NCBI RefSeq assembly: GCF_019703515.2
Contig: NC_059373.1
Coordinates: forward strand, 16,070,281 to 16,134,280
Source of the DNA: Myxocyprinus asiaticus
Taxonomy: Eukaryota > Chordata > Actinopteri > Cypriniformes > Catostomidae
DNA: 64,000 bases
Direction: 5' to 3'
The notes beneath the pieces are model-generated. The model had not been told where the DNA came from. It worked only from the letters and a program-made list of their open reading frames with translations, and ran no database searches. Made by a program: the position numbers and the translations under genes. This document shows positions 11,473 to 23,825 of the stretch, piece by piece (position 1 is the stretch's first letter; every line of letters begins with the position of its first letter).

Positions 11473-13483
11473 GTTACCACCCTTGATCGTTAACCACTAG
11501 TCTGCCACTGAATAGTTTTCTCATTAACCACAGCGTTTATATATGGGTAATTTGTATCTGAATGTAAATTGTCAAGAACCATTTATTAAGAATGTGTCAT
11601 ACAGCCATTTACTTAATATTTTGTGTGTTTCCATAAACTCCATAAACTTAGATAACGTTATACTATTGCATACCATCTTTCTTTCCATCTGATAGCATTA
11701 GTAAATACTGTACATTTGATATCATGACTTGACAATGAACAGTGTAGTTAATATAGTTTATAAATCTTGGTTAATGTTCATTTTAAAAAATGGAATTGTT
11801 TATTGTTGTCTTTAGTTGTATTGTTAATGAATTAGCTAATTTTAACATACAGTATACGCTTGTAATAAAAAAAAAATAATTACTACATGTCAAAATTAAC
11901 ATTAACAAAAATGTATAAGCGCTGAAAAAATATTGTTCACTAATTTTGTTTACTAATGGTAACTACTACAGCTGTAGTGTGTAAACTGTTACCAAACCAG
12001 TAAATGTAAAATAACAACAAAGTTGCAGGCACCATCATAAACAATTTGCAAACAAAGTTATAATACATATTGCATATAAAGAGATCCTATCATGTAAATA
12101 AAATTTTCAAAACATTTTCAAAAAATCTTTTGAAAAAAGTTCAATATAAAAATACTGTAACTTTCAGAACTCAAAACTTCCATGTCCACGAAGACCCAGT
12201 TATTGAAACTTGGCTGTAAAAACGGCATCTTGATTCTATTTTATTCCGTTCTATTTTGTACATTTATACAGTACATATGAACTCAAACAGGCTTAATTTA
12301 TTAAACATTTATCTCCTGTTCTTGTACTTTATCACACATTAAACTCCTCTAGAAGTGAAGTATTTTATATTTTATCACACTATCCGGTCTGACCTGCCAA
12401 CCTCTGTTTACTACCTGCCAGCTTGTCACTGTTCACTAAGGTAGAAAACGTCATTGTCAATAGTCACGCCAGTAAATGATGAAGTAAATTGATGTGTCAT
12501 TTAACAAAAACTTGTATTGGAGCATGGATTGAGGACTCTTTTATTTGGAATTTACAGCCTGCAATATCACAGGTGAGATGAGCCTGCATCATGGGAGGGA
12601 GAACGAGGCTGAGGTGCATAATCAAAAGTGTAATGGGATATAGGGAGCAAGGGAAAGAAAATTTATTTTGGATGTAGTTTTGTGAGCTGCCAAGTGTGGT
12701 GCAGATTTGGATTCTACTTATATACAGTATAAAAAATAAAAATGGCATGAGCCCATTTTGAAGAACATCAGAAGGGATTCCAGAAGGAAGAGTTCCTCTG
12801 AATTAATGACTCGGGCAATGACTTATAATGCATTTATCAAAAGTTCAAGCTGAAGTGTGTAATATCTGTGCCTCTAGCACCGCCAAACAAAAATGCAAAA
12901 ATAATGGTTTACTATATTGGTTTTGTCCTGTATCTGCTGGTAAGACAGTCCTGCCCCAAACTGACGCCATTAATTGAGCCAATGAACGTGTTTATATGCA
13001 TCAAGGGTAATGTGCATCTCCAAGTATACAATAAGTCAGTGACTTTGACACCGCCTGTGGTGTCCTTATAGATAATCTATGCTCTTTGTCTGCTACCGGG
13101 TGTATACATATGACAGTGTGTGTTTGAGTGCACAAGTGACACCACCCTCACCCACCCACCACCACCACCATCGCCATCGCAGCATGTTTCTCTCCCTTTT
13201 TCGCTGTCTTTAGCCCCTAGACCTGTTATACAAATTATGGAGCCTAATGGATATTTAAACACCCTTCATATGCAAAGCAAGGAGCCTTAAACTATACAGG
13301 CTGCTAAAAAGGTGTAAATTCACTCTTAAATGAGCAGTTGGGACTCTTTCGCATGTTTTTCCTGCAAGGCAATTGCTTTATTTATTACTTATTTATGTAT
13401 TAATTTAAAAGGCATGTTAGAGCTGGGTGCCTCTCCTTCCTCAATGTAAGCATTTTTTTTTTTGTTTTTCCTACAAGCATTTT
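11473..13483. other. Non-coding stretch, dispersed repeat only
   Basis: Apart from a decayed copy of the 6693-6898 repeat (about 11740-11990), I see no exon, RNA gene or terminal repeat. A cacccacccaccaccaccac run lies at about 13148-13170. Confidence 0.5.
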
Positions 13484-13840
13484 CCAGAGTTCCCATGGAC
13501 ATGGAAAACCAATATTTGGGTCATTTTAAAATTGCTGTTTTCAGGCCAGGAATAGTCATGGAAATTAATCAAATCTTAAATGTCATGGAAATTTCTATTA
13601 TGAATAGATTTTTCTAGTAACAGTATGCTTTGCTCTGAATCAAATCAGCTAAATATTGCTCTTGGTTAGAGTAAAACAGAGTAAAAAGAGTAGATTCCTT
13701 TTAAATAATTGGCCAAACCGGTTCTTTAGAGAATCAGTCTGAATTTTAATGATTTTTATAATTCCTACCCAATCATTACAAACGACTAGAAATGTCCTGT
13801 AAAAGTCATTGAAATTCATTGGTCAAAAAAGCACATTAAT
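13484..13840. repeat. Dispersed repeat, copy 1 (copy 2 at 20508-20770)
   Basis: The two segments share ttcccatgg(a/t)catgga, gtcatggaaattaat and a closing aaagtcat(t/a)gaaattcat block in the same order, with the interior diverged. No coding potential. Family not identified. Confidence 0.6.
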
Positions 13841-15549
13841 GCTGGTTTTCATTTTAGCCCATTATAATTGTATTTATTTTTTTCTGTGACCTGAAGTGAC
13901 TTCTGTCACTATTTTCCCTTCGCTCTATTTTTACCTTGTGTTTGACCGACTCAAACAGTGAAGAAGTCTTTCAGGTGGTGCGATTAAGTCTTATCTGATG
14001 GAAGAGTGCAGGTTTGCTTTGGAGAGACTGCATTGGGTGGATGGAACTCCTAAAGAGCGTAATACAAACATTCACAGAGCGTTGCGCCCGAGATAAGCTT
14101 TATCTGTGACCTTCCATTTTCAGAGTTTGAAATAGACCATAAAGAATGTTAGATTCAGCTTTACACGTCTCATAAAGTGTCTTTATTTTTGTAGTTTTAG
14201 AAAATGTTTTAAGATTGTATAGATGTCATATAACCAATGCAGCATCTAAGTGTCTCCAAAATCAACTTGAAATTAAATGCCAATAGTTAAATGTCCATGC
14301 AAAATAGGATTTGCACACCAAAGGTGATGCTATTATGAGAGGTGAATCGCAGACAAATGGCCCTTTCACATAGAAAGCAATGCAAATGATCATGTTTGCA
14401 TATTCACACCTTTACAATCGGTGGCGCGAATCGACAAGCAATTTTACCCCATACGGTAAGTGGCTCAATGCATCTTTGAGCTGTTCTGCCCTTTGCCCAT
14501 CAAGGATGAGAAGAAGAACTACTTGACAAGTTTGCAAAACAACTAAGACAAGCAAAGGAATTCTCAAGTGAGCAGATTGAGAAAAGAAAATGGATTTTTC
14601 TATAAGCTGCAACAGTGATGATGAGTTTGTTGTTGATTTTCTCAACAAGAAAGAAAACTTTTGAGACACAATTATTTCAGTTCACCTTCTGAACAAGCTG
14701 ACTGGCAGTATTATGATGTATACACAGTCTGAGGGGTGATTAGAAAGCATCAAGTGTTAAAAATAATATTAAAAGTCAAAACTTGTTATTAATTGGAACA
14801 ATACTGATTATATGCCATTGCCATGCATACTGTAAATACCTGTATGTACATTTCATTAAAATCACTGCATAATGCACACTCATGACTGTTAAAACATAAG
14901 TTGTCATTTGGAAAAATACTGATTTTATCGTATTGCCATGTACTGTATATCTACTTGTGTTATATGTACATTTACTGAAAAGTCTGCATGTTTCTAATTA
15001 AATATGACATCTAAACACAAAACCCACCTTCAATCTGACCTAATATTAGATACTTAAATACTGCTAACGGCAGCATAGCTTAATGATTCCATGATTTTGT
15101 GGGGACACCACCACATTTTTGGTATACAAAGGTATTTTGATTCAGAGTGCACTGCAAGTCACAGCAGTAGTATTAATATTATTAATATTTGGCAAACAAA
15201 AACACAAATAAAAAAATCAAAATGCTAATCACGGCGAGAAATCATGGCAAAAATTGTATTTGGTGTGCAAAGACTTTAATGGTAACATGTTATGGTAATG
15301 GCATCAGATAGTAATACTTTCATAAAACCCAATGGAACTGAATGATTTTCAAATTCATAAGCCATGTCCTTTACATATTAACATTTCAAAGAATATCATG
15401 TTATTACCATAGTACATATCCAAAAATCATACCATGGTACTTTTTGTAAGTGTAATAGTAATTTTAGTGGGTTCAAAAGAGTTTCCATTTAAAATTTTGA
15501 AATGAGACGATTATGTTTTCTGAAGAAAATGTCATGGTGTGTGCACATG
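13841..15549. other. Non-coding stretch, nothing recognised
   Basis: AT-rich. The minus frame at 14412-14669 has no recognisable domain and no splice-site framing. No terminal repeats found. Confidence 0.5.
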
Positions 15550-15760
15550 CAAAACTTGCTGCCATGATGGTAGGATGTTTTGGGTGGTTGCCATGGCTTT
15601 GCTATGCAGTTCCGAAGGTGTTCTGAGTGGTTGCTAGGTGGTTGCTTAATGGCCCACGACAAAAGAGCACACCCCCAAGTGGTATTTTTACAATAATTCT
15701 GGACTGGTGCCTAGATATGGCTTCACAATCAGGTCCTACTTTTAATAGAGATCTAAGGGA
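15550..15760. repeat. Dispersed repeat with 'ggttgctaggtggttgc' motif
   Basis: The gagtggttgctaggtggttgc motif followed by a conserved tail (aaaagagca, then ttctgga/ttctggtcc) recurs at about 56717-56815. It resembles a common cyprinid interspersed repeat. No coding potential. Confidence 0.5.
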
Positions 15761-16026
15761 TTTTTTTTTTCTTTGTTGGAAAATAATTTTGCATTTATCC
15801 CCATAAAAACATGCAGTTGGAGGTATCTTTAACCCTAACGAATTACTCACTGAATGTTAATATTTAGGGTTAAGGGTTTTGAAAAACCCCTGAGGGTTTT
15901 GTTTTTTGCCATGCATGCTTGGACACAGTCAGGATTTGATTTCACGGGCATGATTGTTTAGAAATTTGTAAACGTGAATGGAAAATCCAAATGTTGGATG
16001 CATACAAATTTTGGTGTTTGTTTCAG

Positions 16027-16202
16027 TGGATTCAGATGAAGAGACTTCAGCCCCTGCTGTTGATGCAGATGAACTCTTGCAAGCCCCTCTCAAACTGTTT
16101 GTTGTCTCCACTGAATCTGCACTAATCTTGACCTGCACCATTGCTCTCACTCTCTGCCTCTTGGTCCTGTTAGGTGTAAATGTGATTGATGTTATTGTCT
16201 AA
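16027..16202 (+). CDS. Possible terminal exon of an unrecognised membrane protein
   Basis: A tract ending tttgtttcag at 16026 could be a 3' splice site. From there the frame runs 58 codons to a TAA at 16202. The peptide starts acidic (DSDEETSAPAVDADE), continues through LLQAPLKLFVVSTES, and ends with a hydrophobic run of about 26 residues (from ALILTCTIALTLCLLVLLGV) plus a very short tail, as expected for a single membrane-spanning C-terminus. I do not recognise the protein. An upstream exon of matching phase was not found, and a chance frame is quite possible. Confidence 0.25.
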
Positions 16203-16235
16203 TCTGCCTGTCTACTCTGAAATTCTGTCTTTATT

Positions 16236-16284
16236 TATTCCCTTGTGTTGTTCCAACACTCATATTTGGGTGAACTATCCCTTT
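16236..16284. repeat. MITE end fragment
   Basis: The motif ttccaacactcatatttgggtgaactatcccttt resembles the right end of the MITE seen whole at 20100-20389 and as a fragment at 54961-55021. Only this end is present. Confidence 0.45.
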
Positions 16285-16305
16285 TGTTTGCAACACATAT
16301 TTAGA

Positions 16306-16333
16306 AATAATAATAATAATAATAATAATAATT
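16306..16333. repeat. (AAT)n microsatellite
   Basis: About nine AAT units. Confidence 0.9.
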
Positions 16334-17513
16334 TTATGTAATTATTCATTTTAATCTATTGACAGAATCATATTTTTTGTTTTATAGGTTTAACAAAGCA
16401 AATTGGAAATCCAATTACCCTCTCTAGTACACTTAGCCCTAATTGGGAATCACTGCTGTACTGGAATCCCCATCTCCAGTCCCATCAACACATTACACAA
16501 CAGTTTCTGCTTTCTGGGTGACTTTGTGTGTGATTTATTTGAAATATGTGTCAGGAGATAACGTTTTTTTATTTTTATTTATTTTTTTATTATGTGTAAT
16601 GAGTCTTTGCATGTTAACATCTGGGTTCATTAAGTTTACATTTACATGTTTAAATGTTTCCATTGGCACTGATGTTTATTGGTGCGTTAAACTGTCATTG
16701 TGTGTTTTGCGCTTTCTTTTTGCTTTAACAAGATGCAACTTTGAGTCGTATTCCAGGTTGACAATGAAGCAGTCAATGAGGCAACACCAGCTGTTAGGTC
16801 AACCTCTGTCCCACATGAATGCATCATGACACTTTGGCATGCTGGGCATTTAGTGCTCTCCGTCATTTTTTTTCTCACCACAGTCACTGTGCTGCCATTG
16901 TGCTATTTGCTCCCCTGAGATTCATACCAGATAATTGTTTTATAAGCAAATTAATTAATCTGTAGTAGTAATTACAGAACCCTTAAGCCCTAGATACTTG
17001 CACTACATGCACAGTGAAATATCATGTCTTAATGTCATTTGCTTGTGAGACCACAATTAGGAGCAACTTGCGAAATTTATCTTGCCACCTCTCCTTTAGA
17101 GACCTCAAGAAAATAAAATTGGAGTTATGTGTATTAGCTTTGAGGCCACCTTTGTCCTTCTGTCTCTTCCCTAAAAATGGTCAGTCTTTCTAGCAAGTCA
17201 GTCCACTGGCAGCCATCTTTGGAATGCTCCCGGGAGACTATTTCTAGTCATGCCAGTGCAGCTCCTATCTACTTGAATGGGGGAACACAGAAATCTCAAA
17301 AATGGTTGGTCAAGATTACGATCAAAGAACATTTCAAATCAGCAGTAAAATCTGACAATGCTGGCATCATAAATTGCGCTCCTTTACCTGATTACCCTAA
17401 AAAACCCTGCAATTTTCCCAGCTTGTATAGCTAATGCGCATGCACGTTATCGAGATGACTGACAGGCGATGTCTGTATCTAAAAGATGATTGGCTCTTTT
17501 AACTGTACCACCA
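16334..17513. other. Non-coding stretch, nothing recognised
   Basis: The 128-codon plus frame at 16443-16829 is a chance frame over AT-rich sequence: strongly biased composition, no domain. No repeats matched within the window. Confidence 0.45.
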
Positions 17514-18536
17514 TGTCCTAACGAGATGCGATGCAGCGACACGCGATAAAAGGTATCTTTTCCATCTAAAACAGAGTTTTTGTCCTAACCAGCTGCGACA
17601 CACAACGAGCGACAGCGCTTTTAATTTATCACGCCAGGCAGCACAGTCAACAAATGGGTCTAAAATTATTCTTATTACAGTATATTAAAGCTGGCATATC
17701 ACTCGCCAGTTCAGAACAACTTTATTTTGGCCGAGGGTGTCACACACCTACCGAATGTTGTGCTTGAGGTCTCTCTCTCTTCAGCAGGAGCTCTGTCACA
17801 CACACACACTGGTTCAGAATGGCAGTGGGAGACATACCAGCTCATGCTGACTTTCTCTCATCTTCCCTGTCACTTGGAGATTGGCGAAATAACAACAGGA
17901 GTACCGCGAGAACATAAACAATCCTAACAGACTGAATAAAGATGCGATTCATAAAGTTATTTGTCCATGTGTAATTATGTATTTATCCCCTCAGGGCTTG
18001 CTATAGAAAGTGTTACGGAACTTATGAGAGAAAATGAGTTGCGTTCAATAAACATACTGTTCAGTCTGTGATTGCTTTGTTTTCTACATTTTATTGACAC
18101 TTATCCTCATTTTAGTGTATGAATATCACAGTATCGCGTTGCGCCTAGTGTGGACAGACAGATTGCTTGTTGCTGAAATATTATCGCGTCGCGTCTGGTT
18201 AGGACAAGATGTACAGCGTGAACATAAACAATCGTAACAGACTGAATAAGGATGAGATTCATAAAGTAACTTTGCCCTGTGTATGTGATTGTGTATTTTT
18301 CCCCTCGGGGCTTGCCATAGAGAGTGAATGCCCATATGGGGCTTCAGCGTGAAAATGAGTTGCGTTCAATAAACAGACGGTTTCGTCTGTAATTGCTCGG
18401 TTTTCTACATTTTATTGTCAATTACAGTATCCAAATTTTAGTGTGTTAATATCATGGTGTCGCATTGCGCCTGGAATGGACAGATCGATTGCGTGTCGTT
18501 GGAATCTTATCGCATCACGTCTGGTTAGGACAAGGT
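17514..18536. mobile_element. DNA transposon, TGTCCTAACC-ended, with tandemly doubled right part
   Basis: The left end is tgtcctaacgagatgcgatg; the right end, reverse-complemented from 18536, is tgtcctaaccagacgtgatg. From about 17911 the right portion is duplicated in tandem with a 310-bp period (aacataaacaatc at 17911 and 18221), and each unit carries its own copy of the terminus (tctggttagga at about 18194 and 18520). The region 17649-17905 is the uninterrupted equivalent of the copy split by the hAT at 1475-7047. No transposase frame is visible and no clear target duplication was seen, so the superfamily is unassigned. Confidence 0.72.
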
Positions 18537-18866
18537 GTAAGGCTGGACTTCCTTTCTACATTTATTGACTGTTGGGCGCTAGAGCTTCTTGGTTGGGTAT
18601 TCCAATTTCTCCCAGTCATTTTAATGGAAGTGGCCCATCTCTGCTATATAGTCTCTGAAATGATCTTGCACTACACAGAATTATGTCCAATTAAATGCTT
18701 AAATGAGTATGTCCCTCCCTCTACCTCCTGCAACCAACTAGCAAGTAGCACATCATGGTTTATGACAATAGTGACCACTGATATTTAGGTTTTAGCAGTT
18801 GAATTGTTCAGAGTATCATAATAATTTTATATTTGGTGGTTTTGTTGCATTTGCATTTGCTTGTGT

Positions 18867-19131
18867 TAACATATCGTCGCTGTCTGATGAAAAACATGTA
18901 TCTCCAAAAAAACTAATTTTTCAAGGGCATGGAAAAACTATTTTTCTCATAAACAATCTTACAAGATACTTGTTAAACAGACAGCCTGATTAAACATCTT
19001 TCCATTGGTCATTTCAATTCACAATTCAAACAGTAGACAGAGGTCATTCGGCACATTCCATCTATGGTGAAAAGTCAAAATTGCCAAAAATGGAGGTACA
19101 TGTTTTTCATCGGACAGCGAAGATATGTAAC
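18867..19131. mobile_element. MITE, 265 bp, long inverted ends
   Basis: The left end (acatatcgtcgctgtctgat, then gaaaaacatgta) is matched, reverse-complemented, at the right end (acatatcttcgctgtccgat, then gaaaaacatgta) over about 38 bp with few mismatches. The interior is AT-rich with no frame. It is a non-autonomous DNA transposon; the superfamily was not determined. Confidence 0.8.
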
Positions 19132-20099
19132 TCTAGATATAGCACTATAGTTGGGGCAGTTATTCATGAATTTTGATGTTCACTGACATCATTCACTGAC
19201 TTGATTTTGACTGTCATCAAAATCCTCATTATCGTAGGGTATGCAATTATATGTGTGATTAGCTATTAAGATTGTACATGAATTAAAGCTTTAAAGTCAG
19301 AACAGCACACACAGGAAGGTTAAGAATGAGAGGACAGCGTTTTCTGTTACCAAAAGGTGGCAGTATGAGACTTCTCAAAAGTTCTAATAAGCCCATGAGC
19401 TCAGTGACTCCAACTGGGTAAGGGGTAGTTTAATCAGATAAGCACAAATAAAGCTATGTATAACTTAAAGATGGCAGCTCTGTGCTGTCTGAGGTAATCC
19501 ATGTCCCATATTTCCTGGCAGACATATTGAATATTCATTGTGGAAATGATCTTGTAGATTAACTTCGATGCAGCCTGAGAATGGATTATCCGTTTAGACT
19601 GTTTGTATTTTGTACATGAGCAGAACATTATGACTTCACCTTCCTTGCAGGGGAGATGTATTTCGTAAGTTGATTTCAGGTTTGTGTCAGGGAAAGGAGG
19701 AGAGGTGTGTGCTACAGAAAAATGAATGCTCTCAGGAATGTCGTCACTCAAGAGTCATACCCAGCATTCTAATGTGCTATATGGTGTGATTTTCATGTTC
19801 TACATTTTTGATTTTTAAGAATCATGTTAGATTACCATGCTATGTGGCCAAGGAGCTGAAAGTGACTGAAATGACATGAGTTACCATGAGAATGATGGAT
19901 TACTGATGGCAATCTGTCATGAGGCCTATACAGTATGTGCTACCACTCTTGTACTGTTGATTATTAAAATGCAGTAAATTATGAATAAAGAAAGTTTAGG
20001 CCTTTCTCGTACACTCCCTTTTTCATCAGCTTAAGAACACTTTGACACAGTTGCTGTAAAACCACGAGAAACAGCCACATGCCAGTGCAGTCCAAATCT
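19132..20099. other. Non-coding stretch, nothing recognised
   Basis: The minus frame at 19434-19751 has no recognisable domain or splice context. No terminal repeats found. Confidence 0.45.
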
Positions 20100-20389
20100 T
20101 TAAAGGGTAGTTCACACAAAAAGGAAAATTCTGTCATCATGTAACCACTTTCATATTGTTCCAAACCAAACTTATAAGACTTTTAGATTTTAGGCATAAT
20201 TACAGCCTTTCATTGTCATTGTATGGAAAAAAGATGCAATAAAAGTGAATGCTGACTGAGTCAGTTTCTAACATTCTGTGAAACATCTCCTTTTGTGATC
20301 CACAGAAAAAAGAACATCGTCTGAGTTGGGGAACACGAGGGTGAGGAAATGATGACAGAATTTTCACTTTTTGGTGAACAATCCCTTAA
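20100..20389. mobile_element. MITE, 290 bp, TTAA-flanked
   Basis: Left: TTAA then agggtagttcacacaaaaag. Right, reverse-complemented: TTAA then gggattgttcaccaaaaagt. Both are followed by gaaaattctgtcatcat. The inverted ends extend about 45 bp. This is a very common teleost MITE type as I know it; the TTAA borders suggest a TTAA-targeting transposase. A half copy lies at 51250-51412 and right-end fragments at 16236 and 54961. Confidence 0.82.
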
Positions 20390-20507
20390 CCTTTATCATC
20401 AGCTACCTACCCAGACACCAGTCACATTTCTAAACACTTGACTTGCATTCCTCAGATTTTCTTTGTCCAAATTTGAAAGAGATTTTATTGATACAGGGAT
20501 CCAACTT

Positions 20508-20770
20508 CCCATGGTCATGGATATATCAGGGAATTTTTTAATCAGTTTTTCTGGGCATGGAAAATGTCATGGAAATTAATATAACCTTTAAAAGTTATAG
20601 ACATTTATATAGTGAAGATACATTTTTCTCACTATGCAAAGCTCTTTAGTTATTCTTCTGCTAGAAAATGTTCTTTTAAAGTGCGGTCACTAGAGAATTC
20701 TATTAAAAATCCTTATCCAGTAATCATGAACAACAGGAAAAGTCATAGAAATTCATAGGTCATAATTAGT
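20508..20770. repeat. Dispersed repeat, copy 2 (copy 1 at 13484-13840)
   Basis: Shares the catggaaaatgtcatggaaa and aaagtcatagaaattcatag blocks with copy 1. No coding potential. Confidence 0.6.
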
Positions 20771-22164
20771 GCAAAGCCTGTATGACAGCAAAGAGATGAT
20801 GGGAATCAGTGGATGGTTACCGAAAAATGAGGCACATAAAGTGAGACTGAAAGATCATTGAGACACAACAGAATGGCCAGAGACGTCAGACACATATGTA
20901 GAGACCAACAATTAATAAACAACACGGTCGAAACAAACTCGATTAGATTTGGGATCAATGTCTTTTTCGCACGTCGATAATTATAACATTTTCAGATGAT
21001 CATCGATCTTCTGCATTTTTTCAGATATAAATAGGGCTTATCGTTGCACAAAAGCTTTTGTGTCTTAATGCATATATCTCAATACAACTTTGATATAGTA
21101 TGAGTGGCAGGGTAACTTAAAGGGTGTTGCACACCGGACGCATCTGGCGGACAACATGGTTCATTCCAAAATTCTAAACAATTATTGTCTATAAAGGTAC
21201 GCACACCTCCGCCTGGCATCTGTCAGTGGCGACCAGCTACGACTCCAGAGGCTGCTCAAAATGCTGCAGCGCCACGGAGTGCAACTCTCAAGGACATCAA
21301 GCTTTCACTGGATGATATATTGTGTTTATATATCTTTCATGTAGCCTAAACAATGTAGTTTCAGTTCGATGTGTTCTTCAGTATTAAGTACAGTAAATGT
21401 TATATCACCCTCTTTAGGTCCCAAAGCTATTATGCCAGAACTACATTAAATGGAAGGACAACTGACAGTGAATTGGAAAGTACACAAATTTGGTTTCCAA
21501 TTTAAATGTTGGCTAATGTTATTATATTGATGCCTCATAATGTGCTGATCACTAATCGATGTATCGATAGATTGACATTCCTATATTCCATTGCCCCATC
21601 CCACCCTGAGTATTTGAGTACTGGTACTCTACTGATTTATCTGTGGCGTAATCAAGCAGTCATAATAAACAAAATGCACATCCTAAATCCAAACTGAAAA
21701 CAAATGGCTTTTGAAGTACTTTAGCCATTGCATATGCGGAATCAAGACTGTATGCTGGAATAAATAATGGAATGCGCTACATTTGGGTGACACTTATGAA
21801 ACCTGTCAAAAAATTGTTTGGTCATATTTAACCTCAAATCAATAAAAATCATGTAAAATGATTTTTTTCATGACTAAAAATTAAGCCTATATAAGGGCCA
21901 TTAATATTTTTTACATAGTGACATTATTTTCAAGACACTAGTGATATCAGAACTTCAGTACCAAGTCGGTATAAATGTTTTTTTTTTTTTTTTGAATGTG
22001 ACGATACCAGTGTTTCTGCATTACTGATAGGACCGTGCACAGACTCAATCTGGTACCAGTGCGCAGTATGACTGACACACGACTGCCTTCAAAAGCTCAC
22101 ATGCTCAAGGCTGCAGTCTTATTGTGGATGAATTGCATACTTTAAATGAATGTATAAAGCCGAC
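20771..22164. other. Non-coding stretch, nothing recognised
   Basis: AT-rich. A 'gcacaccggacgc' motif near 21129 is shared with some fish repeats as I recall, but I found no second copy here. No exon or RNA gene seen. Confidence 0.4.
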
Positions 22165-22642
22165 TGTAATGATGAGTCAGCAGGGTTGAGATCCATGTGC
22201 AGCTTTAACAGAATAACAGACAGGCAGGGGTCAATCACCAGCAACAGAAATATCAAAGGCAATCCAGAGGGGTAGTCAATAAACAGGCAAGAGGTCAGGG
22301 CAGGCGGCAGACAATCACAGGTTATATCCAGGTAAACAAGGCAGAAATAGTAGGCAGGCAGCAACGGGTCAAAACAGGGTAAACAGTCCAGGATCATACA
22401 CAGGTAATTCAGTAAACTCAGAGAACGCTCTGAAATGTCAGCCTGGGCAAAACAAGACTTTGCAATAACAGAGAGTGAGAGGGAGTCTTAAATAGATGAG
22501 TAAATAGGCAACAGGTGAGAAGATAATCAGTGCCGGGTACGGAGATTATGGGAAATGGAGTCCGGAGAATTAGAGTCAATACTCAGGTGATGGAGCCCTC
22601 TGGTGGTGAGCGGGAGGAACTACAGAGGTGGGATTCGTGACA
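22165..22642 (-). repeat. 3' long terminal repeat of a gag-only LTR element
   Basis: Read on the minus strand the segment starts TGTCACGAATCCC and ends CATCATTACA, the TG...CA borders of an LTR. The purine-rich tract cacgggggggctc lies immediately upstream, as expected for the plus-strand primer. No second copy of this LTR was found to the right of 23825, so the element lost its 5' end. Confidence 0.7.
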
Positions 22643-23825
22643 GAGCCCCCCCGTGAGCGGCTCCTGAAGCAAGGAGGCAAGCGACGCCGGGGTCCAAAGA
22701 AACCAGGGCAGATCAAGTAGACAACCAGGGGACCAAGGAAACCAGGGCAGATCAGTCAGACGACCAGGGAACCAAGGAAACCAGAGGAGATCAGGCAGAT
22801 GGCCAGGAGACCAAGGGAGCCAGAGCAGATCAGGCGGATGGCCATGAGATCAGTGATACCAGAGCAGGTCAGGCAGATGGCCATGAGACCAGGGATACCA
22901 GAGCAGGTCAGGTGGATGGCCAGGAGTCCCAGGAGACCAGAGCAGATTAGGCACACAGCCAGGAGACCCAGAAGACCAGAGCAGATTAGGTGGACAACCA
23001 GGAAACCCAGCAGACCAGAGCAGATCAGGCGGGCGGCCAGGAGACCCAGAAGACCAGAGCGGATCAGATGGACGGCCATGAGACTAAGGGGACCAGAGCA
23101 GATCAGGTGGTTGGCCAGGAGACCCAGGAGGCCACCTCAGGGTCGGGACTGGATCAGGAGACCTGGTTGACAGCCACAGAGCTGGAACAGGGTCAGGAGA
23201 CCTGGGTGGTGACCACAGACTAGAGACTGGAGCCATGGAAGGTGGAGCCATAGGAGGCTTGAGGGATGAAGCTATGGAAGGCGGCGCCGTGGGAAGCTCT
23301 AGGAGCGGAGCCATGGAAGGCGGAGCCGTTGCAGTCTTGAGGTCTGGAGCCATGGCAGGCGGAGCCATGGGAGGCTCAAGGGGCGAAGCCATAGAAGGCG
23401 GAGCCATGGCAGGCTCGAAGGGCGAAGCCATAGAAGGCGGAGCCGTGGCAGGCTCGAAGGGCGAAGCCATTGAAGGCAGAGCTGTGGCAGGCTCGAAGCT
23501 AAGAGTCCAGGATACCTCAGTGGTCGTGAACATGAGCAGAGTCTCGGAAGCGACCTCTGTGGTCGTGGGCATGGACTGAGACTTGGGAACGACCTCTGTG
23601 GTCGTGGGCATTGACAGAGAATTGAGGATGACCTCTGTGGTCGTGGGCATAGGCAGAGACTCGGGGACGACCTCTGTGATCGTGAACATGGGCATAGTCT
23701 CGGGAACGACCTCTGTGGTCATAGGCATGGACATCGTCTTGGGAACGACCTCTGTGTTCGTGAACACTGGCAGAGACTTGGAAACAACCTCTGTGGTCGT
23801 GGGCATGGGCGGAGATTCGGGAACT
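22643..23825 (-). pseudogene. Internal region of LTR element: repeat-rich gag-like tail, 5'-truncated
   Basis: The minus frame 23806-23084 (240 codons) is built of tandem units. Eight 39-bp (13-residue) units of TTEVVPESLPMPT type occupy 23520-23823, followed by a block of about 12-residue units such as MASPFEPATAPPS (about 23235-23510). A third array of about 45 bp units lies at 22690-23140, read in another frame. The first two blocks are matched in order, with the same eight-unit count, by the LTR element at 46358-48831. No capsid, protease or polymerase remains. I infer the C-terminal repeat domain of a retroelement gag protein; its function is unknown. Confidence 0.65.

Noticed and set aside
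16443..16829. 128-codon plus frame with hydrophobic stretches
   Set aside because: AT-rich Phe/Leu/Val content explains it; no domain, no splice context.
22799..23579. Plus-strand Arg/Pro/Glu-rich and Gly/Glu-rich frames resembling structural proteins
   Set aside because: They are antisense readings of the minus-strand gag-like minisatellites; multiples-of-three periods keep every frame open.
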